A stretch of DNA of 42,530 bases, from positions 1-42,530 of IMG/VR virus record IMGVR_UViG_3300006810_000099. The stretch is one strand, 5' to 3'. Below are positions 32,299 through 39,955 of this stretch, piece by piece (position 1 is the first letter of the stretch; each line of letters starts with the position of its first letter). Position numbers and translations under genes: made by a program. The DNA comes from a virus. The notes under the pieces are model-generated. The model did no database searches, was not told the origin of the DNA, and saw only the letters and a list, made by a program, of their open reading frames with translations.

Positions 32299-35181
32299 AT
32301 AGATAGACTGAGTATTGTAGACCCAGACACCGTTAGAGTCTACGAGAAATACGAGTCACTAATCCTCGAAGCTACTCGCGACTACGTAGTACTTTTAAAG
32401 GATAACATTAAGGAGTATCTGGGAAATTTACAGCAATACGGAGTTGCGAGAAATGTTAATTTACCTCCTACTAAGTCCAGGTTACTGAAGGTAAATAGGG
32501 TCAGTAATCCAGCTCCTATCCGGAGTAGGCTGTCTGAGAAGTTCTCACCTATTTTTGAAAGGAATGTTAACAACTACGCCGATATTATATCCGGAGCGTC
32601 CAGAGACATTAATTCGATAACCTCGGACTCCAAAATACCCAGTAGCTTAGATCTTATAGGGGTCGACCGTCTCGTAGCGACATTTTCCGGAGAAGGCAAA
32701 AAGATCTATACAGACATCTCTGTTTTGTATGATTTCTCCGTGGAGATAGGGGGATACGAGGGGTCCTTTGTCGGGGCAGTCGAATACCAGTCCAGGTACT
32801 ACGAGTATCTGATGTCGATGTGCTATGGGAAGTATACACCTCAGGGTGTTCTGTCTGGCGAGTTTGGTAACTTCGAGTTATTGTACGGAGTCAGAACTAC
32901 TAGTGAGTCAATAGGAGGTCTGAAATTCCTTGAAAACCTGTATACTACGTACTCTGCTAACCAGGGAGTCAGTGTCCCTGAGAAGTATGGGGAGGGAATC
33001 GAAGACAGATACGTGTACAAGACTATTGTAAAGCCAGATTTTGTCTCTCTGGCTTTGGAATCCGTATACGTACTCTGTCTCAAAGTAGGAGACACTATTC
33101 AGTCACTCTTAAACAATCCCCCGGATGGGATTGGGAACACCGACATTCATTTAAAGGCATTGGCCCGGGTATTCCCGTCATCTCTCGACCTGGAACTAAG
33201 GTCTACAGGTTTTACTGGGGCTATCGGGTCTCTCCTGTCTGCTCACAAAACCCTTTACCAGCTACTAGGATACGAACCTGACCTCCAGGACTTCAATGAC
33301 AGACTTTATCGGGTATCCGAGATGCTGTCTACATTAATCCGGACTCTTCGTACTGCAGGGTTTAAACCTGGAGGTCACGTAGCTTCTCTTGAACTAACGT
33401 ATTATGACCCTGACAGGGACAGAGTAAAGGAGAGACTGATTAGACTCGGATTTAGTGATATAGAGGTACAGGATATAATGTCCTGCAATAGTTTCCTTGA
33501 GTTGCTTGAAAAATTTGCCCCTGTAACAGATTCTCAGGATGTTATATCTCTTTTCCGGGCATACGATTTAACTAAACTCATCTACGAGTTTGGTGGTCAA
33601 GAGGCAATAGACTGGTATATAGATTTTCTGTATGGCAAAGAAGATGACAAGCAAGTTTTGAGGATACTAGAATACCTGGACCGTAACAGATCGAGTGCGT
33701 CTAAGATAACAGAAAACGAATACTCTAAGCTGATAGGCTACCTAGTTACTATAACCTACGCAGTAGATCCGGAAAGACTGACAGAATTCAATACGGCCTT
33801 GGAGGGTAACAACCTGGACCTGTTCGAATCGATCACCTATCTGCTCGAACAGGGAACCGAAACGATCCTGAAAACTCCGGAGTCTATTTCCCTTCTGAGC
33901 GGCATGGTAGCCCAGATGGTCGTCGCGGATAACTCTGGTTACGAGAGTCAGAAACCTCTCTGGAACGATCTGATCCAGAAGTCTTCGGGTAATGCGAAAA
34001 ACTTAGAAGGAATTTATAGCAAAGTAGAAGGAATTACTCCTACAGAACTCTATTCTATTCTAGGGGGGCCAAGTGCTACGTCTCCTCTGGGCAAAATACT
34101 TGACGGTGTAAGAGGAGGCAGGTTAACCTCCCTTCTTCGGTATTGTAACCTCTTCGGTTTGCTTTATACCCTGTCTTCTGAGAAAAACTCCGGCCAATTA
34201 GCAAATATAGAAGCGGAGAGATACACAGTGCTGCTGGATCTTTCGGATACAATGGAGATTTTGTCTGAGAGGCTGCAACTGGCCAAGGTGATCCTGGATG
34301 AGAATTCGAAGGGAGATAGATCTAAGGATGTTTACACGGACCCGGTGGTTCAAGCCCAGAACAAAGAGTTCTCAGCCCTTATAAGACTGGTGTCCAGTCC
34401 TGAAGAGTTTGATCCTGACCAATACAGGATTATTGAATCTCCGGGTACGGGCAACTCTAGAGTGAGCAATGGAATAAGAATTACTAATTCCCTCACCCCC
34501 GAGGAGTCTGCGGTCATATCGAGGATCGGTGACACGGTTGGGGTATTTACAGGAAGCAGGAATACCGTTGAAGACGGGAGCTATGTCAGAATAGCTATAT
34601 CCAATCTGTTAGCTAACGGGGTTCAGTTAACCGGGACAGTAGAGACGGAAACGGGACCGGAGATATCCGAAGACAACCCCGTAGTGGATTACCGTGTAAC
34701 ATATAATCCGAATCCCAGCACAGGGTCCCAGGCAGGACAAACAGGTACGTATTTTGACCCTTTAACATCCTGCTTGAAGTTTGGAAGTACTAATTGTGTC
34801 GAACAGGGTTATTCAGAAGAGCGTTGCTCTGTCAAGTACAATAAATCCCTATTTCCCGAAGAAGGATACGGACTTAATCCGTCCTTCGTTTCAGGTTCTG
34901 TGCTAGTTGATCGACCTCTAGGTTCTAAGATGAACGGATTAACTGTATATCTGGAAACCCCTGCTTCCCACCCTCAAAGTTATTTCTCTTCCAACGGTCT
35001 CAGCAAAAAAATAGGACTAGGAAAAGAAGACCCGATGCTTTGTGCGAGCCTGAGAGACCCGTATGAATACGGAGCATGTATGTCCCTGATGAAGTGTAGA
35101 AAATTTGTTCCTCCCTATGCTGGCAGATACTCACTTCCCTTCTGCCCTTCCACATCTCACGGAGGAAGGCTAGAAAGATGA
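32299..35181 (+). CDS. Large structural-type protein continuing after an in-frame TAG
   Basis: The frame directly after the TAG is open for 960 codons. It is protein-like from its first residues (LSIVDPDTVRVYEKYESLILEATRDYV). It has no ATG, GTG or TTG until TTG 32725, so a normal separate start is hard to find. The product is mostly helical through about residue 700 (repeated YKY/LLEK/RLxLAKV-type helices), then beta-rich, ending with a Cys-rich region (CLKFGSTNCVEQGYSEERC; CASLRDPYEYGACMSLMKC). No family is recognised; size and place beside the LRR and structural genes suggest a virion protein. It overlaps the next gene by ATGA. The start is uncertain, and the first residue given is only the codon after the TAG. 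Confidence 0.6.
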   Translation: MDRLSIVDPDTVRVYEKYESLILEATRDYVVLLKDNIKEYLGNLQQYGVARNVNLPPTKSRLLKVNRVSNPAPIRSRLSEKFSPIFERNVNNYADIISGASRDINSITSDSKIPSSLDLIGVDRLVATFSGEGKKIYTDISVLYDFSVEIGGYEGSFVGAVEYQSRYYEYLMSMCYGKYTPQGVLSGEFGNFELLYGVRTTSESIGGLKFLENLYTTYSANQGVSVPEKYGEGIEDRYVYKTIVKPDFVSLALESVYVLCLKVGDTIQSLLNNPPDGIGNTDIHLKALARVFPSSLDLELRSTGFTGAIGSLLSAHKTLYQLLGYEPDLQDFNDRLYRVSEMLSTLIRTLRTAGFKPGGHVASLELTYYDPDRDRVKERLIRLGFSDIEVQDIMSCNSFLELLEKFAPVTDSQDVISLFRAYDLTKLIYEFGGQEAIDWYIDFLYGKEDDKQVLRILEYLDRNRSSASKITENEYSKLIGYLVTITYAVDPERLTEFNTALEGNNLDLFESITYLLEQGTETILKTPESISLLSGMVAQMVVADNSGYESQKPLWNDLIQKSSGNAKNLEGIYSKVEGITPTELYSILGGPSATSPLGKILDGVRGGRLTSLLRYCNLFGLLYTLSSEKNSGQLANIEAERYTVLLDLSDTMEILSERLQLAKVILDENSKGDRSKDVYTDPVVQAQNKEFSALIRLVSSPEEFDPDQYRIIESPGTGNSRVSNGIRITNSLTPEESAVISRIGDTVGVFTGSRNTVEDGSYVRIAISNLLANGVQLTGTVETETGPEISEDNPVVDYRVTYNPNPSTGSQAGQTGTYFDPLTSCLKFGSTNCVEQGYSEERCSVKYNKSLFPEEGYGLNPSFVSGSVLVDRPLGSKMNGLTVYLETPASHPQSYFSSNGLSKKIGLGKEDPMLCASLRDPYEYGACMSLMKCRKFVPPYAGRYSLPFCPSTSHGGRLER

Positions 35182-35936
35182 GAACACTTTTATCATACTG
35201 TAAATACGTAGAAAATTCCAAAATCCTCGAGTTCGGCTCGAACAAAGAAGTGTTTAACTACGCAACAAACAATCTACGAAGCACTTTGCGTAAACAGTTT
35301 ACTGACTCTTTACAGATCGTTATCGAAGAAGCTGAGGATAAAATCGACACATTCAAGCTTACCAACCAGTCACTGACAACATGGGACGACTACTGGGTAA
35401 ACTCAGAAACTGGTCTGATTACAGACCCAATGATCATAGATATGAATCTGCAACGTAACAGTCTTATTTATGTGAATATGAATACCCCGAGGTTAGGTCT
35501 TAAAACTCTGAATCTGGAAGGTAACAACACTCTGGAACACCTTTATATCCACGAGTCTCCGGCCTTAGAAAGACTAGATATATCTTTCTGTACATCTCTT
35601 AAGTACGTATCTTTGGGTATTAATAGGTCGATTAAAGAACTTATCGCTAGAGATTGCAATATGTCCCCGTTAGCCATGGAACAACTCTTGAGAGACTTCG
35701 CACCGGTCTATACCTCTAGCGCCAATGTAAGGGGGGTAGGAATGTTCAGAAAACAACACAGCACTGTACTTGACCTGAGAGGAAACACGATAGACTGGAG
35801 CAACCGGAGGATAGCAAGCAAGATAAGATTGCTCCTTACCAACAATTGGGTTGTAAAGTGGGATAACAACCCGCCTTCCGATATCATACCTCCCTCTATG
35901 TATGGGGTTTTCGTTGAAAGCAGGGTAGAGATCTAG
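35178..35936 (+). CDS. Leucine-rich-repeat protein, 252 residues
   Basis: The N-terminal 80 residues are helical. Repeats of about 20-23 residues follow (about 90-160): LIYVNMNTPRLGLKTLNLEGN, TLEHLYIHESPALERLDISFC, SLKYVSLGINRSIKELIARDC. A segment then ends TVLDLRGNTIDW and a terminal WVVKWDNNPP. This LRR plus LDLRGN cap arrangement is known from phage and bacterial LRR proteins that bind other proteins or surfaces. ATGA overlap with the preceding large frame indicates coupled translation, perhaps as partners. Its last codons (V-E-S-R-V-E-I) contain the promoter motif of the next unit. It is a second LRR protein besides the one at 7430-11245. Confidence 0.78.
   Translation: MRTLLSYCKYVENSKILEFGSNKEVFNYATNNLRSTLRKQFTDSLQIVIEEAEDKIDTFKLTNQSLTTWDDYWVNSETGLITDPMIIDMNLQRNSLIYVNMNTPRLGLKTLNLEGNNTLEHLYIHESPALERLDISFCTSLKYVSLGINRSIKELIARDCNMSPLAMEQLLRDFAPVYTSSANVRGVGMFRKQHSTVLDLRGNTIDWSNRRIASKIRLLLTNNWVVKWDNNPPSDIIPPSMYGVFVESRVEI
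35913..35928 (+). promoter_or_regulatory. GTTGAAAGC-N4-TAG motif inside the LRR gene end
   Basis: GTTGAAAGC AGGG TAG lies in the last codons of the LRR gene, 22 bases before GTG 35944. This allows the downstream structural gene to be transcribed separately. Confidence 0.72.
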
Positions 35937-35943
35937 AGCTAAA

Positions 35944-36852
35944 GTGGCTGATTTACGTAGAAGATTTATTGAAGATTATGCAGGCGGTTTGCTGAATGTC
36001 GCCAGACAAGAATTGTCCAGCACAGGCGAAGTACTCGCACAAGACGGGTTCGTAGATGATATTACATTGTTTGTTGAAGACGGAAGAGGTGTTAAGAGTG
36101 GTTTACGTTTAGGGTCGTCTTTAGTCGAATGTATCGACCCAGTTACGGATACCGGGGTGTTGAATGTCAGAACTGCGGACCGGACTTATGCGAAAATCAG
36201 TGATTTAAAGGCTTTTGCAACCGCAGTTGCTTCTGCACAAGGGGCTTTGACGGATTCAGTTACCGAGTCCTTTGCCAATCTGGAAGGTGCTTTTGAAACT
36301 CTGGAGGCTGATGTCCAGAGTTACAGGTCGAGACTGGAAGATCTTATAGACAATACAACTCTCGGAGTAGACACTTTGTCTGAGACTGTCTCAGAATTAA
36401 ACCAAAGGCTTTTAGAGTCAAACGATGTTTCCGGGGTTCTAAGTAACCGCATTGGTGCAATAGAAACCACTTTAAGAGAAGTTCAGGTGGTTACAGCAGA
36501 ACTGACAGCTTTGGGTTCTACGAGTACTCTTGAAAACGTCCAGGCTGGTACTCTTAACCTGACCTCTCCGAGGTATTATGCTATAACGTCAGTTCGGACA
36601 AATGTCCCAGCCTGGGTCACATTGTACAAAACTGCTACGGCCAGGGGTGAAGATGAAAGGGGGGAGGGAGTTGACCCCGGACTCAACAGCGGTGTGATTT
36701 TAGACGTTGTAACTACGGCCAACAATCTGTACCACGAAATCATGCCTTTCGCTTTAGGAAAGAGTGATGACGATATCTTTTTCGTACGAGCAGTCAATAA
36801 GTCAGGGTCTACCGTATCTGTAAGAGTAGAATTGACTTACATTCCTTTATAG
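35944..36852 (+). CDS. Phage structural protein, RRRFIEDYAGG type, 302 residues
   Basis: The start is GTG (VADLRRRFIEDYAGGLLNVARQEL). The N-terminal ~100 residues with DPVTDTGVLNVRTADRTYAKISDLKAFATAV closely recall a structural protein family seen in cyanophages. A coiled-coil follows (about 100-190: SFANLEGAFETLEADVQSYRSRLEDL ... LSETVSELNQRLLES). The C-terminal beta domain has RYYAITSVRTNVPAWVTLYKTATARGEDE, a module common in cyanophage tail proteins. It likely forms a trimeric tail fibre or connector. It has its own promoter motif and ends overlapping the convergent gene at 36837 by 16 bases. Confidence 0.75.
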   Translation: MADLRRRFIEDYAGGLLNVARQELSSTGEVLAQDGFVDDITLFVEDGRGVKSGLRLGSSLVECIDPVTDTGVLNVRTADRTYAKISDLKAFATAVASAQGALTDSVTESFANLEGAFETLEADVQSYRSRLEDLIDNTTLGVDTLSETVSELNQRLLESNDVSGVLSNRIGAIETTLREVQVVTAELTALGSTSTLENVQAGTLNLTSPRYYAITSVRTNVPAWVTLYKTATARGEDERGEGVDPGLNSGVILDVVTTANNLYHEIMPFALGKSDDDIFFVRAVNKSGSTVSVRVELTYIPL

Positions 36853-37202
36853 GATTCTAGTTCGACTAGGACGTCTAAGACGGTCTCATGGGATAATCTG
36901 ATTACGATTGCAGGGCCGACCTTCCGCAATACATAGAATAAGATGCCTTCGCGTCGCTCGATGTCGTCGGTGAAAACGGTACGGAAAGTCTTATCATGGA
37001 TATCTTCGCCACCTAACATCTCGTACACGGTATCCGGATCAAAGACCCACATACAATTGCTACGGTCCGCTGTAGCGATATAGAGAGCAAACGGGGTGTG
37101 GTGTTCGAGTATATATGCCAGGCACTGGATGACTCCCGCACGGTCGCGGGACTCCATGAGTGACTGGGCAAGAATCTCTTTTTCCGACTCCGTATTGAAC
37201 AC
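36837..37202 (-). CDS. Unknown 121-residue protein
   Basis: Starts at GTG 37202 directly overlapping the upstream stop (TAGTG), so coupled to it. It reads MFNTESEKEILAQSLMESRDRAGVIQCLAYILEHHTPFALYIAT, then beta-strands (TFRTVFTDDIERREGILFYVLRKV). A compact alpha/beta fold is likely. No family is recognised. It is the last gene of the short unit from 37519 and is convergent with the plus-strand structural gene. Confidence 0.55.
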   Translation of the reverse strand: MFNTESEKEILAQSLMESRDRAGVIQCLAYILEHHTPFALYIATADRSNCMWVFDPDTVYEMLGGEDIHDKTFRTVFTDDIERREGILFYVLRKVGPAIVIRLSHETVLDVLVELESYKGM

Positions 37203-37492
37203 TAGATTATTACAGAACGAGATTTCCCACTCAGACCGAGAGACCGAGCGATGGCTCGGTTCATTTTTGTGGCCAATTTGAGGTCTGTTGCTGAGTACGG
37301 GGAGGGTTTACCGGAGTCTTCGGCAACTGGAGCATCCTCCACTGGCTCGGGGCTGGGATTCGTTGGTTCGGGGATACTTTCGCTCTCTAAGGACGGTGTT
37401 AGTCCGCTGCTGTTGAGAATTTCTTCTTCTAACTGCATTTCTTCTGGCCCATTCGTGCCACGCGGCGATTTGCTCTTTGTTGAGATTGGCAT
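37202..37492 (-). CDS. Small acidic protein (frame B of a dual-coding start)
   Basis: 96 codons from ATG 37492 (MPISTKSKSPRG) give an acidic Pro/Glu/Ser-rich linker (SIPEPTNPSPEPVEDAPVAED) and a basic helical C-terminus (LKLATKMNRAIARSLGLSG). It is coupled to the 36837 gene by TAGTG, which supports the 3' end of this frame as real. But the motif at 37519 and the AAGAGA site favour the ATG seven bases upstream in another frame (37499). A +1 shift from that frame would join the two. No family is recognised. Confidence 0.45.
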   Translation of the reverse strand: MPISTKSKSPRGTNGPEEMQLEEEILNSSGLTPSLESESIPEPTNPSPEPVEDAPVAEDSGKPSPYSATDLKLATKMNRAIARSLGLSGKSRSVII

Positions 37493-37499
37493 GAGACAT
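37308..37499 (-). CDS. Small basic protein (frame A of a dual-coding start)
   Basis: ATG 37499 lies 19 bases after the motif core with AAGAGA eight bases upstream. It encodes MSHANLNKEQIAAWHEWARRN, a credible amphipathic helix, and then an Arg-rich tail (NAVRRRNSQQQRTNTVLRERK) that looks like out-of-frame reading. The real product may use this N-terminus and shift into the frame of the 37202-37492 ORF. It could alternatively be a short independent protein, or the start may simply be 37492. Confidence 0.35.
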   Translation of the reverse strand: MSHANLNKEQIAAWHEWARRNAVRRRNSQQQRTNTVLRERKYPRTNESQPRASGGCSSCRRLR

Positions 37500-37511
37500 G
37501 GTAAAGTTCTC

Positions 37512-37527
37512 TTAAATGGCTTTCAAC
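37512..37527 (-). promoter_or_regulatory. GTTGAAAGC promoter-like motif (TAA variant)
   Basis: A perfect core with TAA as second block, directly after the stop of the LamG gene at 37528. Confidence 0.68.
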
Positions 37528-38241
37528 TTAATATTGATCAAGTGGAAAAGGAAAGTCGGTAACGGTAAAAGAGTCATTGTACCTGGATACCCCATTGGTT
37601 ATTCTGACACTATCAAATTTACCAGGGAAGAAATTTACTGTTGGCGGAACGTGGTAGTAAAAAGAACCAACTAGTAGGTTGTTTTGATTGAATTCAATCG
37701 GGTCAGAGTAAGTACTACTGGCTTCTAAATTTCCATTTATAAAAATTCTGATTGTCGAAGAAGACCTCGTTGCTGCTACATGGGACCATGTCTCTAGGGG
37801 AACAGTTCCGTTAGACTCTAGACTTACCCCCCAACCGGAGGAAGAGTCAGAAGTAGCAGAAAAATATAACTGTTGAGTAGTTGTTATTTGAAAGGACCAG
37901 GATCCTGCACCGAAGAATTGCTCGTTAGCTCTGTTTTTAGCAACCAGGGACCTATTTCCACCCCCTTGATTGTAGACCCAGCATTCTACTGTAAAGTCAT
38001 TCTGGTCGAAATCAAAGAACCTGTTATTGGGTACAGAGAGATAGCTACTCCCATCCAGGCTAATAGACCCTGATCCAAATTTTGTGATATTTGTGTCTAC
38101 GACAGGGTTTCCCGAGGTCAGTATTTGTCTGTCAGCTCGACTTTTATCCACAAATGAGCCATTCTCTACTTGTAAGAGCAGAGAAACGTTACTCAGGTAA
38201 GGGTCTCCTGACTCGTAGTTAGAAGTTAATTGAAATCCCAT
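37528..38241 (-). CDS. LamG-like lectin protein, copy A
   Basis: This 237-residue protein is almost entirely one jelly-roll (LamG / concanavalin A-like) domain: GDPYLSNVSLLLQVENGSFVDKS, SGSISLDGSSYLSVP, FDFDQNDFTVECWVYNQ, LETWSHVAATRSSSTIRIFINGN and the FPGKFDSVRITNGVSRY-SF ending. Such domains bind glycans at fibre tips. It is a tandem duplicate of the next gene (38262-38978), with well over half of residues alike by eye, and lies in the same unit from 39303. The C-terminal FPFPLDQY matches the AYPQGQY of its copy. Confidence 0.82.
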   Translation of the reverse strand: MGFQLTSNYESGDPYLSNVSLLLQVENGSFVDKSRADRQILTSGNPVVDTNITKFGSGSISLDGSSYLSVPNNRFFDFDQNDFTVECWVYNQGGGNRSLVAKNRANEQFFGAGSWSFQITTTQQLYFSATSDSSSGWGVSLESNGTVPLETWSHVAATRSSSTIRIFINGNLEASSTYSDPIEFNQNNLLVGSFYYHVPPTVNFFPGKFDSVRITNGVSRYNDSFTVTDFPFPLDQY

Positions 38242-38261
38242 TTATTTTGCCAGGTTTAAGA

Positions 38262-38978
38262 TTAATATTGTCCCTGTGGATAAGCGGAATCAGGAGTTGA
38301 AAAAGAGTCTGTGTATCTGCATACCCCGTTAGTTATCCGGAGATCTTCTATATTTCCTGTAAATAAGTTAACAATTGGAGGGACGTGGTAGTATAATGCC
38401 GCCACGAGTAGAGGATTGTTATTAAATTCAACTGATCCTGAAAAGGTTCCAGTAGTTTCTAAGTTGCCATTAATAAATGTTCTGACTGTAGAACCCGATC
38501 TCGTAGCAGCTACATGAGACCAGGTATTAAGAGGGATACTGTTGGTCGAAAGAGACTCTGTTTCCCACCCGTTGTTAGTAGAATCACTTGTCAAACCAAA
38601 ATATAATCTCTGTTCGAACGAAATCCTCATGGTAAACGACCCTGCACCGTAAAAGGGTTCATTTGCCCTGTTTTTTGCAACAAATTCTCTGTTATCGCCT
38701 CCCCCATTATATACCCACATTTCTATGGTAAAATCATTGTCTTTGAAGTCAAAGATTCCTCTGCTTGGGATAGACAAATAGTTGCTGCCATTAAAGTATA
38801 TGGACCCTGGACTGTATTTTTTAATGCTCGTATCTACAATAGGGTTGTTGTTGAGGATAATCTGGTTATCCGCTCTGCTATCATCAACAATGTTTACTCC
38901 GTCTGTTCTAAGCAAAAGGGATACATTGCTCAGATATGGGTCTCCTTTGACGTAGGATGAGGTGATTTGAAATCCCAT
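38262..38978 (-). CDS. LamG-like lectin protein, copy B
   Basis: The 238-residue tandem paralogue of the preceding LamG protein has the same order of strands (GDPYLSNVSLLLRTDGVNIVDDS, FNGSNYLSIPSRGIFDF, TWSHVAATRSGSTVRTFINGN, LRITNGVCRY). The differences concentrate in loops and short stretches, as expected if the copies recognise different glycans. It is 20 bases from its copy and follows the small 98-residue gene. Confidence 0.82.
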   Translation of the reverse strand: MGFQITSSYVKGDPYLSNVSLLLRTDGVNIVDDSRADNQIILNNNPIVDTSIKKYSPGSIYFNGSNYLSIPSRGIFDFKDNDFTIEMWVYNGGGDNREFVAKNRANEPFYGAGSFTMRISFEQRLYFGLTSDSTNNGWETESLSTNSIPLNTWSHVAATRSGSTVRTFINGNLETTGTFSGSVEFNNNPLLVAALYYHVPPIVNLFTGNIEDLRITNGVCRYTDSFSTPDSAYPQGQY

Positions 38979-38982
38979 GGTG

Positions 38983-39279
38983 TTAAGATTTGGCTACGGT
39001 AAGAAGATCGCCTTCGGCGTTGTAAGTAAGAGATACGGTGGCTACTGTCGAACCGGAACTCTTGTAGACGATAGTGGTTACTCGACCGGCCGTATAGGTC
39101 AGCTCGACTGAGTCGTGAGCAGGGATACCCAGGCCGGATATGATGATAGGAAGGGCAGACAGGGAGGGTGATGTTACGTTTCCACTGGCATCGGCAATCT
39201 GAATGACTTGGAATGTTTTTCCTCCGGCTACATTGATAGCCTCGTCATTTACTTGGCCGGGGTTATCGTAATATGCCAT
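38983..39279 (-). CDS. Small phage beta-protein, 98 residues
   Basis: Reads MAYYDNPGQVNDEAINVAGGKTFQVIQIADASG with a SVELTYTAGRVTTIVYKSSGSTVATVSLTYNAEGDL end. The repeated short strands match a small cyanophage structural module, in which a YT--VVYK-G--VATVTLTYD pattern is usual; its role is unknown. It starts the unit from 39303, immediately before the two LamG genes, and could be their attachment or adaptor protein (inference). Confidence 0.6.
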   Translation of the reverse strand: MAYYDNPGQVNDEAINVAGGKTFQVIQIADASGNVTSPSLSALPIIISGLGIPAHDSVELTYTAGRVTTIVYKSSGSTVATVSLTYNAEGDLLTVAKS

Positions 39280-39295
39280 GGGCGTGTTAACTTGT

Positions 39296-39311
39296 CTAAA
39301 TAGCTTTCAAC
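39296..39311 (-). promoter_or_regulatory. GTTGAAAGC-N4-TAG promoter-like motif
   Basis: GTTGAAAGC TATT TAG is 23 bases before ATG 39279 and starts the LamG unit. It lies just after the stop of the DUF1566-like gene. Confidence 0.75.
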
Positions 39312-39313
39312 AA

Positions 39314-39955
39314 CTATAGAGTAATGCGCCTAAAGGCACGAACTGATAAATAACCTGCATTAGTTCCATTAAGATTATAACCTCCACTTTGAAAATATGC
39401 TGCCCATATGGGATAAGAATTACTCTCTTGGCTAGAAGTCCAGTACCCCTCAGCCTTAAAGGACTCTGAACCGCCCAGAATAAACTCTGGTACATAGGTT
39501 CTAGGTGGATCTAGACGAACATAATTGGAATACCTTCTTGGTACAGAGTATGGGTTAACACCTTGACCAGAATCGAAGCCAAATGTGGGTTTTAAGTTAA
39601 TATACACAGACAGCATCTCATAAAGAGAAGGCAAGTACCAGTCCGTAAAGCCACCAATGCTAAGGTTTACACAAAACTGGGCGGCTGGGTGACTAGAAAT
39701 TCCTGCGTCCACCATTGCTAGTGTGTTAGACACACCGTCAATAAGGCTTTTTGTGTTGGGAGTTTGAGTATCTGAGGTTTTCCAGGATACAGGAGATGAC
39801 AATTCCCCGGTTGCTTTAGGGGATACGATGAGGGCGTGGGTAGGTATACTATTCGCAGTCCAGCTAATGAATCCCCCTACAAACCCTCCTCCATAGGGGG
39901 TTCCAATTGGGACTCCGTCTAGACTTTTAATCCCTGGTGTGATAGTCCAACTCAT
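39314..39955 (-). CDS. DUF1566 / C-type-lectin-like adhesin, 213 residues
   Basis: The C-terminal half carries the DUF1566 (Lcl-like) pattern: SIGGFTDWYLPSLYEML at about residues 100-115 and GYWTSSQESNSYPIWAAYFQSGGY ... YLSVRAFRRI at the end. This fold is related to C-type lectins and acts in adhesion. ATGA overlap couples it to the glycine-rich gene, and it is the last gene of the unit from 42040. Receptor binding at the tail is the likely role. No reverse transcriptase or template repeat is seen nearby to make this a diversifying target. Confidence 0.78.
   Translation of the reverse strand: MSWTITPGIKSLDGVPIGTPYGGGFVGGFISWTANSIPTHALIVSPKATGELSSPVSWKTSDTQTPNTKSLIDGVSNTLAMVDAGISSHPAAQFCVNLSIGGFTDWYLPSLYEMLSVYINLKPTFGFDSGQGVNPYSVPRRYSNYVRLDPPRTYVPEFILGGSESFKAEGYWTSSQESNSYPIWAAYFQSGGYNLNGTNAGYLSVRAFRRITL

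Noticed and set aside
32295-32307. (TAGA)3 tract as the cause of the stop by repeat slippage
   Set aside because: Adding or removing a repeat unit would leave the first TAG in frame for the upstream part, so slippage alone does not explain the stop.
32725-35181. TTG start at 32725 as the beginning of an 818-residue protein
   Set aside because: The frame is open and protein-like for 142 codons upstream of it, no ribosome site precedes the TTG, and it would cut into a continuous stretch of sequence.
39314-39955. DUF1566 lectin as a target of a diversity-generating retroelement
   Set aside because: The lectin-like C-terminus would fit, but no reverse transcriptase and no near-identical template repeat was seen in the window.
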